A stretch of DNA of 64,000 nt from Firmicutes bacterium UBA911 (GTDB taxonomy: Bacteria > Bacillota > Desulfotomaculia > Desulfotomaculales > Desulforudaceae): NCBI GenBank assembly GCA_002294005.1, contig DBEH01000005.1:4650-68649 (forward strand). Reading direction: 5' to 3'. The number at the start of each line of letters is the position of its first letter. The first letter of the stretch is position 1. This document shows positions 56,408 to 64,000 of the stretch, one piece after another. A program made the position numbers and the translations under genes. The notes beneath the pieces are model-generated. The model saw nothing but the letters and a program-made list of their open reading frames with translations. It did not search any database and was not told the origin of the DNA.

Positions 56408-57511
56408 TCACTCAGTCCGTGCTGAGGAAGCCGCCAGCTCCCGGCAGCGCGACGCGATTTCTTCCGCCGTGATACCCAGTCCCGGTTTGTACAGCGGGAC
56501 CACGTCCACGGTCAAACCGTACAGGGCGTCCCGCACCAACCGGGCGAACTGCCCATAGGCCGACTCGACCACGAGCAGGCGCCCCGCCCGCCCGGCCGCC
56601 GTCCGGAGCGCCTCCGCGGGCAACGGGCGCAGGGTGACCGGCCTAAAATAACCCGCCTTGAGGCCCTCGGCCCGCAGGAGTTCCACCGCCTGTTTCGCCG
56701 CCCGGGCCACCACGCCGTGGGCGACCACCAGGACAGCGGCGCCTTCGGCGCCGGACTCCTCATGCTCAACAATCTCCGGGGCCACCCGTTCGTACTCGGC
56801 GGCCTGTTCCAGGACCACCGCGTACAGTTCCTCCTCGGTGTTGTAGGTGTTCCGGTAGTGTCCCGGCGGCCGGTCCGCGCCCGGCTTGCCCGGCCGCCCC
56901 ACGTATGGTTCAGGTGCTACCGGTTCAATTCCGCGTTCCACCGGGTCATAAACGGTGAGTGGCTCGCGCATCTTGGCCTGGTAGCCGTCCGCCAGCACGA
57001 ACACCGGAAAGCGGTAGCGCCAGGCCGTGTTGAAGGCCTTGATGGTGTGGTCGTAGAGTTCCTGGAGGCCGGCCGTGGAGTACACCACCCGGAAGCCTTC
57101 CCCGTTGCCGCCGAAAGTGGTCAGGGTGACTTCCTGTTGGGAATAGATGACCGTGGCCGTGGACGGGCCGCCGCGCTGCATCACCACCACCACGACCGGC
57201 AGGCGCATCATTTCGGCCATGGACACGGGTTCCTGCATCAGCACGTTGCCGGGGCCGGCGGTGGCGGTGAAGCACTTTTTCCCCGCCAGCACCCCGCCGA
57301 TGGTCGCAAAACCCGCGGAGAGCTCGTCCTCGGTCTGGAGAAAAATCTTCCCGTGCTTGGGCGCCAACCGCGTCCAGTAGTGCATCACCTCGTTCTGGGG
57401 CGTGATCGGGTAGCCGTACATCACGTCGGCGCGTGCCGCGACCGCCGCCCAGGCCACCACTTCGTTCCCGGTCATGAAGACCCGTTTTTCTGCCATCACC
57501 GCGCCGGACAT
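56408..57511 (-). CDS. korA: 2-oxoacid:ferredoxin oxidoreductase alpha subunit
   Basis: The 367-residue subunit has the pyrimidine-binding domain with VMYGYPITPQNEVMHYW, QTEDELSAGFATIGG and TATAGPGNVLMQEP, and the C-terminal domain II (VLVVAHGVVARAAKQAVEL). Alpha and beta together form the active site. KorA is more likely than PorA or VorB because of the GYPITPQNE motif and the four-gene order, but the substrate needs testing. The ATG at 57511 follows AGGAG. It lies 27 bp after the P-loop gene. Confidence 0.9.
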   Translation of the reverse strand: MSGAVMAEKRVFMTGNEVVAWAAVAARADVMYGYPITPQNEVMHYWTRLAPKHGKIFLQTEDELSAGFATIGGVLAGKKCFTATAGPGNVLMQEPVSMAEMMRLPVVVVVMQRGGPSTATVIYSQQEVTLTTFGGNGEGFRVVYSTAGLQELYDHTIKAFNTAWRYRFPVFVLADGYQAKMREPLTVYDPVERGIEPVAPEPYVGRPGKPGADRPPGHYRNTYNTEEELYAVVLEQAAEYERVAPEIVEHEESGAEGAAVLVVAHGVVARAAKQAVELLRAEGLKAGYFRPVTLRPLPAEALRTAAGRAGRLLVVESAYGQFARLVRDALYGLTVDVVPLYKPGLGITAEEIASRCRELAASSARTE

Positions 57512-57538
57512 CGGGGACACTCCTGACATCTAGAAATG

Positions 57539-58207
57539 CTACCAAAAAGCGCGCGGCATAAACCGCCGCAGCGGGCGTACCGGATGGGCCGCCGGATCAT
57601 ACGGGCCGATTTCGGCCGCCACCGCCGCCGGGGCCGTGGTGGCCACCACCGGGATGCCCAGGCTGCGCCCGGCCGCCGCCACCAGGGCGGCCCCCGCCTG
57701 CACCACGGCCGCCGTGGTTTCCGAACCGAGGTGCGTGTTGTTGATCAGCCCGTGCACCGGGCCCAGGTCCCGGACGTGGGCGACGATGCCCTCCACCGTC
57801 GCGGTCAGGGGCCGGCTGGCGTTGATGACGGCCAGCACGTTGAACCACCGTTCATGCTCCACGCCCTCCACCAGGTTCAGCGCCTTCGCCCCCCCGACGC
57901 CGTAACCGACGTCGAAGACCACGTGCCCGGGACGGCGCAATGCCCACCGGGCCTCGGCCTTGAGGACGCTCCCGGCTTCTCCGAGGCCCAGCGTCCGGCG
58001 CGTCTCCCAGGCGACCACGTGAATGCCGGCCGCCCCGAGCTCCTCCTGGAGCGGGCGCAAGGTGTAGCAGGGTTCCACGGTGTCCAGATCGACCAGGGTC
58101 GCCGGTTCGCCTTCCCGGGCCAGTTCCAGCGCCCGATTCACGGCCACCTCGCTTTTCCCGGCGGCATATTCGCCCACATAAGCCTCCACGATGCGGATGC
58201 GCCTCAC
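57539..58207 (-). CDS. P-loop protein of unknown function in the kor operon
   Basis: The 222-residue protein starts near RIRIVEAYVGEYAAGKSEVA, with a Walker-A-like GEYAAGKSE. A Walker-B-like LVDLDTVEPCYTLRPL, GHVVFDVGYGVGG and VLAVINASRPLTATVEGI follow, which suggests a SIMIBI (MinD/ParA-like) ATPase fold. No named family was recognised. It lies 27 bp upstream of korA and downstream of the split transketolase, so it probably works with Kor, perhaps in cluster or cofactor delivery (inference). The start codon is uncertain (GTG 58207 or further upstream). Confidence 0.6.
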   Translation of the reverse strand: MRRIRIVEAYVGEYAAGKSEVAVNRALELAREGEPATLVDLDTVEPCYTLRPLQEELGAAGIHVVAWETRRTLGLGEAGSVLKAEARWALRRPGHVVFDVGYGVGGAKALNLVEGVEHERWFNVLAVINASRPLTATVEGIVAHVRDLGPVHGLINNTHLGSETTAAVVQAGAALVAAAGRSLGIPVVATTAPAAVAAEIGPYDPAAHPVRPLRRFMPRAFW

Positions 58208-58372
58208 CTCAAAGACCCAAAAAGACAAGCCGGGCAAACACTCCCCGGCATAGAATCCCACCGTATGTACTTTCTCATCCAGCGCCCCCAGGCGATTTTT
58301 CTACCTTAGCCCGAGCCAAGCTGAAACCGCCGTCCGTGCGGGGCACGGAGCCCGGCGGCGGTTCCCGCCGCG

Positions 58373-59299
58373 CTACAGCAGTTTTTGGACCGCGTTCACG
58401 ATGTCGTCCGGTGTCAGGCCGTACTTTTGCAGCAGTTCATCGGGCCTCCCCGATTCGCCGAAGACGTCCTGCAGGCCGACCCGGAGCATGGGCACCGGGT
58501 AGTGTTCGGCCAGCGTCTCGGCGACGGCGCTGCCGAGCCCGCCGATGATGCTGTGCTCTTCGGCGGTGACGATGAACCCGGTCCGCTGCGCGGCGTCCAC
58601 GACCGCCTGCACGTCCAGCGGCTTGATGGTGTGGATGTTCAGCACGCCCGCCTCGATTCCCTCGGCGGCCAGCAGGTCGGCCGCCTGCAGCGCCTGGCCG
58701 ACCATGAACCCGCTGGCGATGATGGTGGCGTCCAGCCCCTGGCGCAGGGTCACCGCCTGACCCGGGACAAACTTGAAATCATCCCCGTGCAGGACCGGCA
58801 CCCCGGCGCGGCCCAACCGGATGTACACCGGACCGTCGATGTCCACGGCGGCGCGCACCGCCCCCGCCGTTTCCACGGCGTCGGCCGGCACAAAAACGGT
58901 CATGTTCGGCAGCACCCGCATCAACGCGACGTCCTCCACCGACTGGTGGGAAGCGCCGTCTTCCCCGACGGTGATCCCGGCGTGGCTGGCGGCGATTTTC
59001 ACGTTCAGCCGCGGGTAGGCCACGCTCTGCCTGATCTGGTCGAAAGCCCGGCCGGCGGCGAACACGGCGAAGGTGCTGCAGAAAGGAATCTTGCCGGCGG
59101 CGGCCAGCCCGGCGGCCGTGCCGACCATGTTCGCCTCGGCCACGCCGAGGTCGAAAAACCGGTGGGGAAACCTTTTCTTGAATTCAATGGTCCTGGTGGA
59201 CTTGGCCAGGTCGGCGTCCAGCACCACGATGTCCGGATTCCCCGTGCCCAATTCCACCAGTGCTTTGCCGTACGCCTCCCGGGTCGCGATCTTCTGCAT
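58373..59299 (-). CDS. Transketolase, C-terminal subunit
   Basis: The 308-residue protein holds the pyrimidine-binding and C-terminal domains of transketolase: VVLDADLAKSTRTIEFKKRF, FFDLGVAEANMVGTAAGLA (with the catalytic Glu), GEDGASHQSVEDVALMR and TAEEHSIIGGLGSAVAETLA. Split transketolases of this kind are common in anaerobes and archaea and serve the non-oxidative pentose phosphate pathway. It follows the N-terminal subunit gene by 62 bp. It is complete as a half enzyme. Confidence 0.92.
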   Translation of the reverse strand: MQKIATREAYGKALVELGTGNPDIVVLDADLAKSTRTIEFKKRFPHRFFDLGVAEANMVGTAAGLAAAGKIPFCSTFAVFAAGRAFDQIRQSVAYPRLNVKIAASHAGITVGEDGASHQSVEDVALMRVLPNMTVFVPADAVETAGAVRAAVDIDGPVYIRLGRAGVPVLHGDDFKFVPGQAVTLRQGLDATIIASGFMVGQALQAADLLAAEGIEAGVLNIHTIKPLDVQAVVDAAQRTGFIVTAEEHSIIGGLGSAVAETLAEHYPVPMLRVGLQDVFGESGRPDELLQKYGLTPDDIVNAVQKLL

Positions 59300-59361
59300 C
59301 TGCCAAACCTCTCACTTCTCCAAGAGATGTGGATTCCCCGATAACAACGCTTTTCCCGTGG

Positions 59362-60177
59362 TTAGGCCAGTTCCGCCAGGGCTTGGGCGACCTGGTCCCC
59401 CTTCGGGGCCACCCCGTGCCAGTCCACCCCGTGTTCCATGAACGACACACCCTTGCCTTTGACGGTTCGGGCCACGATGGCCGTCGGCCGGCCCCCGGCC
59501 GACCGCGCCTTCTCCAACGCCGGCAGGATCTGCCCGAAGTCATGGCCGTCAATCTCGAGGACATGCCAGCCGAAAGCCCGCCACTTGTCCGGCAGCGGTT
59601 CGGTTGACATCACCTCGCTGACCGGCCCGTCGATCTGCAAGCCGTTGAAGTCCACAATCGCCGTCAGATTCTCCAACGCGTAGTGCGCGGCGGCCATGGC
59701 CGCCTCCCAGACCTGACCCTCCTGGCATTCGCCGTCGCCCAGAAGGGCGTATACCCGGTAATCCCGCCCATCCAGCCGGGCCGCCAGGGCCATGCCGTTC
59801 GCGGCCGACAACCCCTGCCCCAGGGAACCGGTCGACATTTCCACGCCCGGAAGTTTGCGCATGTCGGGGTGGCCCTGCAGCCGGCTGCCCAGCTTGCGCA
59901 GCGTGCTCAACTCCGCCACCGGAAAGTAGCCCCGTTCGGCCAGGGCCGCGTACAGCACCGGCGCGGCGTGCCCCTTCGAGAGCACAAACCGGTCCCGGTC
60001 CGGCCAGTCGGGCCGCACCGGATCCAGGCGCATCTGGTTGAAGTAAAGGGCGGTGACAATGTCGGCGGCGGAAAGCGAGCCGCCCGGGTGCCCCGATCCG
60101 GCCTCCGCCACCATCCGGACGATATGCCTCCGTATTTCCCTGGCTTTTTCGGTAAGCTCGGCAACGATTTTTTCCAT
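59362..60177 (-). CDS. Transketolase, N-terminal subunit
   Basis: The 271-residue TPP-binding half starts [20 protein letters not shown]. It has [48 protein letters not shown], and the TPP motif [19 protein letters not shown] ending in [15 protein letters not shown]. The ATG at 60177 follows GGAG and matches the usual start; an ATG at 60234 would add 19 residues. It works with the downstream C-terminal subunit. Confidence 0.92.
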   Translation of the reverse strand: MEKIVAELTEKAREIRRHIVRMVAEAGSGHPGGSLSAADIVTALYFNQMRLDPVRPDWPDRDRFVLSKGHAAPVLYAALAERGYFPVAELSTLRKLGSRLQGHPDMRKLPGVEMSTGSLGQGLSAANGMALAARLDGRDYRVYALLGDGECQEGQVWEAAMAAAHYALENLTAIVDFNGLQIDGPVSEVMSTEPLPDKWRAFGWHVLEIDGHDFGQILPALEKARSAGGRPTAIVARTVKGKGVSFMEHGVDWHGVAPKGDQVAQALAELA

Positions 60178-60328
60178 TTGGTCAAGCTCCACCCCCGGAA
60201 GAACTTCGGCCCGTGCGGCGCCGGTACTTGACATTCTCCGGCGGCGTCCAGGCCCATTGCGTAGGTATTCCTTTCCCTCACACTAATTCCTGCATCCCGA
60301 CACCCAAAACCTGAAGACCGCCGGAACC

Positions 60329-60352
60329 AAAAGGGCGGGGAATTTCCCCGCC
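60329..60352 (-). terminator. Terminator of prfB
   Basis: GGCGGGG (60352-60346) pairs with CCCCGCC (60340-60334), followed by CTTTTGG on the minus strand, 25 bp after the prfB stop. The rest of the 199-bp gap to the transketolase gene shows nothing further. Confidence 0.7.
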
Positions 60353-60376
60353 TGTCAGGTCTTTTCATTACCCCGC

Positions 60377-61487
60377 CTACTTCGACCGCGCCTTCCAGAC
60401 CAGGTAGGCCTGGATGAACTCGTCGATGTCCCCGTCCATCACCGCCTCCACGTTTCCCTTTTCGAACTTGGTCCGGTGATCTTTGACCATCGAATACGGG
60501 TGGAACACGTAGGACCTGATCTGGCTGCCCCAGGCGATGTCCGGCTGCTCACCCCGCAGGGCGGCGATCTCCTCTTCCCGGCGCCGCAGTTCCAGATCCA
60601 GAAGCTTCGCCGTCAACAGCTTTATAGCGGCGTTCCGGTTGGCGATCTGGGAACGCTCGTTCTGGCAGGAGACCACAATCCCGGTCGGCAGGTGCGTGAT
60701 CCGGACCGCCGAGTCCGTCTTGTTCACGTGCTGCCCGCCGGCCCCCCCGGAACGGTAGGTGTCAATCCGCAAGTCGTCGGGATTGAGATCCACGGCCGCG
60801 CTCTCCGGGACCTCCGGCAGGACGTCCAGCGACGCAAAGGAGGTGTGCCGGCGCCCCCCGACGTCGAACGGCGAGATGCGCACCAGCCGGTGCACGCCCT
60901 TTTCGGCCCGCAGGTAGCCGTAGGCAAAAGGCCCGGACACCAGAAAGGTGACGCTTTTGAGCCCGGCTTCGTCGTCCGGCAGAATGTCGAGCACCTCGGC
61001 GGCATAACCGCGTTTCTCGGACCAGCGCAGGTACATCCGGAAAAGCATCTCCACCCAGTCCTGGGCCTCAAGGCCCCCAGCGCCGGCGTGCAGGCTCAAG
61101 ATGGCATTCGCCTCGTCGTGGGGCCCGGAAAGCAAAAGTTCCAGCTCCAGCGCGGCCACGGTGCGGTCCAGCTCGGCCAGGGACCGCGCTACTTCCCGGG
61201 CGGTGTCGGAGTCCTCGATCTCCTCCCCCAACTCCAGCAGTACGACCGCGTCCTCGAAATCCCGGCGCAAGCCGTTGAAACCTTCCACCCGCCGCCGCAG
61301 CCCGGCCAGGCGCCGGGCGACTTCCTGGGCGCGCTCCTGGTGCTGCCAGAAATCCGGGGTCTCCATCTGTTTCTCCAGGGCGGCTATTTCCGTGTTCTTG
61401 CCGGCCAGGTCAAAGAGAGTGTTCCAGGTCGGCGATCCGCCACCGCAACTCCTCCGCAGTCTTGTTCAGCTCAACGTACATGACCAT
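60377..61487 (-). CDS. prfB: Peptide chain release factor 2, with programmed +1 frameshift
   Basis: The gene starts at ATG 61487 and reads MVMYVELNKTAEELRWRIA, then DLEHSL, up to an in-frame TGA at 61412-61410. A +1 shift at CTT-TGA-C continues as LDLAGKNTEIAALEKQME into the 329-residue main part. The total is about 369 residues, normal for RF2. The main part has the GGQ motif in RSGGAGGQHVNKTDSAVR and RF2-type codon recognition. RF2 reads UGA and UAA; slow termination at the internal UGA lets RF2 control its own synthesis. secA lies upstream, the usual neighbour. Confidence 0.94.
61409..61415 (-). other. prfB: Programmed +1 frameshift site of prfB
   Basis: The heptamer CTTTGAC (61415-61409, minus strand) contains the slip codon CTT followed by TGA C, the same site as in most bacterial prfB genes. 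The usual upstream AGGGGG enhancer is weak here. Confidence 0.92.
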
Positions 61488-61513
61488 CAATCCCCCATAA
61501 AAAGCGATAAAGG

Positions 61514-61717
61514 TTAGTCCCGTGGTTCCAGCAAGAGGCGGACACCGTCCAGAATCTCCCGTACTCGGTTACCGTAAACGGCACCGATTCTCTCGACCAA
61601 GTCCCGTTTGTCAACCGTGATTACCTGCGAGCGTTTTGCGTTGCGAAAAAAGGGGGGACAGTCCCCCCTTTTTTCGCCCAAGCGCACCTCCTCAAATCGG
61701 CCGCATGTGCCGGTCAA
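61514..61717 (-). pseudogene. MazF/PemK-like toxin C-terminal remnant
   Basis: The 67-residue frame ends with SQVITVDKRDLVERIGAVYG, then NRVREILDGVRLLLEP, like the C-terminus of MazF/PemK RNases (SQxRTVDKxRLxxxIG). The N-terminal catalytic part is missing. In its place lies a GGGGGG palindromic repeat (61643-61677) that encodes EKRGDCPPFFRN. The repeat appears to have landed in or next to a decayed gene. It is probably non-functional. Confidence 0.45.
61643..61677. repeat. 35-bp perfect palindrome, copy 9
   Basis: GCG, six A, six G, AC, a central A, then the exact complement GT, six C, six T, CGC. It is the longest perfect member of the family and lies inside the MazF remnant. Confidence 0.85.
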
Positions 61718-61732
61718 GACGTCCGCCTCCTC

Positions 61733-61765
61733 GGGTGAAAAAGGGGTCGGGCCCCTTTTTCACCC
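61733..61765. repeat. Palindromic repeat at the secA stop, copy 10
   Basis: GGGTGAAAAAGGGG and CCCCTTTTTCACCC arms flank a short GC loop. The secA stop codon (61760-61762) is part of the right arm. On the minus strand it ends in a T-run and probably terminates secA. Confidence 0.8.
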
Positions 61766-64000
61766 CGCCGCCTGCTCGTCCTTCGCGGCGCAGCACTTTT
61801 TGTACTTCTTGCCGCTCCCGCACGGGCAGGGGTCGTTCCGGCCCACCTTCTTGTCGCGGCGCACCGGCTGGTTCGCCCTCTCGCCACCGGCGGCGTAGAG
61901 GTTCTCCTTGACCTGCCGGCGTTCCGCCTGCTGCGGCGGCGCCACGCGGACCCGGAAGAGCTTCTTGACCGTCTCCTCCTGGATGCTCGCGATCATGTTC
62001 TGGAACATGTCAAAACTCTCAAACTTGTATTCCACCAGCGGGTCTTTTTGCCCGTAAGCCCGCAGGCCCACACCCTCACGGAGCTGGTCCATGGCGTCCA
62101 GGTGGTCCATCCATTTCTCGTCCACGATGCGCAGCATGAGCACCCGCTCGATCTCGCGCATGGTCTCCGGGCCCAGTTCCGCCTCCCGGGCCGCATAGGC
62201 TTGTTCCATCTCTTCCTGGAACAACCGCCGCAGGTCCTCCCGGCGGAAGTCGTCGCGCTTTTTCTCCAGCCGCCTTTCGAGTTCCTCCACGGCCCACCGG
62301 TCTCCGGGCAGGATCTGGGCCACCGACTCGGACAGGCCGTCATAGTTCCACTCCTCCGGGTAGACCCCATCCGGCGCGAAGGCGGCCACGGCCTGGCCGG
62401 CCACTTCCTCCATCATCTGCTCCACCACCGGCCTTAAGTTATCCCCGCAGAGCACCTGGCGGCGCTGCCGGTAGATCAGTTCCCGCTGTTGGTTGATCAC
62501 GTCGTCGTAGTTCAACACGTGCTTGCGGATGCTGAAGTTGCGGTTCTCCACCCGCCGCTGGGCGGTTTCCAGGGACTTCGAAATCAGCGGGTGCTCCAAG
62601 GGCGCGTCCTCTTCCAGCTTCAGCCGGTCCATGATCCCGGCGATATTGTCGCCCCCGAACAGGCGCAACAAATCGTCGTTCAACGCAACGAAAAACTGGG
62701 TCGCCCCCGGGTCGCCCTGGCGGCCGCAACGGCCCCGGAGCTGGTTGTCGATCCGGCGGGCTTCGTGGCGTTCGGTACCGATGATGAAAAGGCCGCCCAG
62801 CGCGACCACCCGGTCATGCTCGGCATCGGTCTCCTTTTTGGACTCGGCGTACAGTTCGCGGTAGAGGCGCCGGGCCTCGGCCACTTCCTCCGTGCACGGG
62901 CCGTACTCGGCCGCCTCGGCGATCACCTCGGGCGGGTAGCCCCGGCGGCGCATCTCCTGCAGGGCCAGGAACGACGGGTTGCCCCCCAGCATGATGTCGG
63001 TGCCGCGGCCGGCCATGTTGGTGGCGATGGTCACCGCCCCGATCCGGCCGGCCTGAGCGACGATCTCGGCCTCTTTCTCGTGATACTTGGCGTTCAAGAC
63101 CTGGTGCGGCACTCCCCGCCTGGTCAGCATCCGGCTTAAAACCTCCGACTTTTCGATCGAGATGGTGCCCACCAGGACCGGCTGCCCCGTGGCGTGCCGG
63201 GCGGCGATCTCTTCGACTCCCGAACGGAATTTGCCCTCTTCGGTTTTAAAGACGATGTCCGGAATGTCTTCCCTGACCATGGGCTTGTGGGTCGGCACGA
63301 CCACCACGTCCAGCCCGTAGATCTTCTTGAACTCCTCGGCCTCGGTGTCCGCGGTGCCGGTCATGCCGGCCAGCTTCTCGTACATCCGGAAATAATTCTG
63401 GAACGTGACTGTCGCCAGGGTCTGCGACTCCCGTTCGATCTTCACGCCCTCCTTGGCCTCGATCGCCTGGTGCAGACCGTCGGAATAACGGCGGCCGAAC
63501 ATCAGCCGGCCGGTGAACTCATCCACGATGATCACCTGGCCGTCCTTCACCACGTAGTCCCGGTCCAGCTTCATCAGCGCGCGGGCTTTCAGCGCCTGGT
63601 TCAGGTGGTGCAAGACCTCCTCGTGTTCCGGGTCGGACAGGTTGTCGATACCGAGCAATTCCTCGCACCGGGCGAAGCCTTCCTCGGTCAAGCTGGCCGT
63701 GCGCCCCTTCTCGTCGACCGTGAAGTGCGCCTCGGGCTTCAGCCGGGGCACCAGGCGGGCCATGGTGTAGTAGGTGTCCGTCGGTTTGCCCGACTGCCCC
63801 GAGATGATCAGCGGCGTGCGCGCCTCGTCGATCAGAATGCTGTCCACCTCGTCCACGATGGCGTAGTAGAGGTCGCGCTGCACCATGTCCCGGGGGTACA
63901 CGGCCATGTTGTCGCGCAGGTAGTCGAAACCGAACTCGTTATTGGTGCCGTAAATCACGTCCGCCGCGTAAGACGCCTGACGTTGCCGCGCGTCGAGCCC
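61760..64000 (-). CDS. secA: Preprotein translocase ATPase SecA (C-terminal part; 5' end outside window)
   Basis: The open frame continues past the window end, so the N-terminal part (about 100-180 residues, with Walker A) is missing here. Seen are [39 protein letters not shown] (DEAD-like box), [19 protein letters not shown] and [14 protein letters not shown]. The helical scaffold follows, then the C-terminal zinc motif [16 protein letters not shown]. SecA drives post-translational export through SecYEG. prfB lies downstream, the common order. The stop codon lies within a palindromic repeat. Confidence 0.95.
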   Translation of the reverse strand, partial: GLDARQRQASYAADVIYGTNNEFGFDYLRDNMAVYPRDMVQRDLYYAIVDEVDSILIDEARTPLIISGQSGKPTDTYYTMARLVPRLKPEAHFTVDEKGRTASLTEEGFARCEELLGIDNLSDPEHEEVLHHLNQALKARALMKLDRDYVVKDGQVIIVDEFTGRLMFGRRYSDGLHQAIEAKEGVKIERESQTLATVTFQNYFRMYEKLAGMTGTADTEAEEFKKIYGLDVVVVPTHKPMVREDIPDIVFKTEEGKFRSGVEEIAARHATGQPVLVGTISIEKSEVLSRMLTRRGVPHQVLNAKYHEKEAEIVAQAGRIGAVTIATNMAGRGTDIMLGGNPSFLALQEMRRRGYPPEVIAEAAEYGPCTEEVAEARRLYRELYAESKKETDAEHDRVVALGGLFIIGTERHEARRIDNQLRGRCGRQGDPGATQFFVALNDDLLRLFGGDNIAGIMDRLKLEEDAPLEHPLISKSLETAQRRVENRNFSIRKHVLNYDDVINQQRELIYRQRRQVLCGDNLRPVVEQMMEEVAGQAVAAFAPDGVYPEEWNYDGLSESVAQILPGDRWAVEELERRLEKKRDDFRREDLRRLFQEEMEQAYAAREAELGPETMREIERVLMLRIVDEKWMDHLDAMDQLREGVGLRAYGQKDPLVEYKFESFDMFQNMIASIQEETVKKLFRVRVAPPQQAERRQVKENLYAAGGERANQPVRRDKKVGRNDPCPCGSGKKYKKCCAAKDEQAAG

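Overview
The window (about 61% G+C by eye) looks like a chromosome segment of an anaerobic, spore-forming Firmicute of the Desulfotomaculum/Pelotomaculum/Ca. Desulforudis type. The evidence is sporulation genes (spoIIP, yqfC, yqfD), a SigI/RsgI pair, ferredoxin-dependent 2-oxoacid oxidoreductase genes, archaeal-type split glutamate synthase, and a thermosome-like chaperonin inside the dnaK operon, an arrangement known from Carboxydothermus and relatives. The species is an inference. No rRNA, tRNA or CRISPR array was seen.

Layout. (1) 1-1.5 kb: a scrapyard of toxin-antitoxin pieces (VapB-like, GIY-YIG remnant, a HicB remnant fused to a second HicB, HicA, HicB, Phd/YefM remnant). (2) 1.7-11.6 kb, minus strand: a nitrogen-assimilation block with gltB3, gltB2, gltB1, glnA1, an ANTAR regulator, an FMN glutamate-synthase-like gene, a divergent glnA paralog and a second ANTAR regulator. 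Three transcripts carry leaders with hexaloop hairpins overlapping intrinsic terminators, the signature of ANTAR-controlled antitermination. (3) 11.7-18.9 kb: pabC-pabB, an MFS transporter, mnmA (+), a coiled-coil exported protein and a copper-amine-oxidase-like domain protein. (4) 18.9-26.4 kb: rsgI-sigI, small ferredoxins (one behind a CRP/FNR-type site), a frameshifted VanW gene, adhE (+) and two small unknowns. (5) 26.5-54.5 kb, mostly minus strand: a long conserved Firmicute block running (in transcription order) comEA-comEC-holA, (rpsT on +), a holin-like gene, spoIIP, a small protein, a glycosyltransferase, lepA-hemW, hrcA-chaperonin-grpE-dnaK-dnaJ-prmA-rsmE-mtaB, HIT-rpsU, yqfC-yqfD-phoH-pgpH-ybeY/cdd-era. 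Oddities are the ybeY-cdd fusion, absence of dgkA and gpr, and the chaperonin between hrcA and grpE. (6) 54.7-64 kb, minus strand: korABCD, a P-loop protein, a split transketolase, prfB with its programmed frameshift, a MazF remnant and the C-terminal part of secA, which runs off the window.

Two repeat families run through the window. One is a short GC-rich palindrome of the GGGGTCAGACCCC type flanked by A and T runs; it overlaps the stop codons of dnaJ and secA and is read in frame inside mtaB. The other is an element of about 70 bp with an internal CGACGAT/ATCGTCG hairpin, present in four copies. The best candidates for undescribed biology are the triple ANTAR leader circuit with degenerate receiver domains and a catalytically altered glutamine synthetase paralog, the ybeY-cdd fusion, and the P-loop protein of the kor operon.
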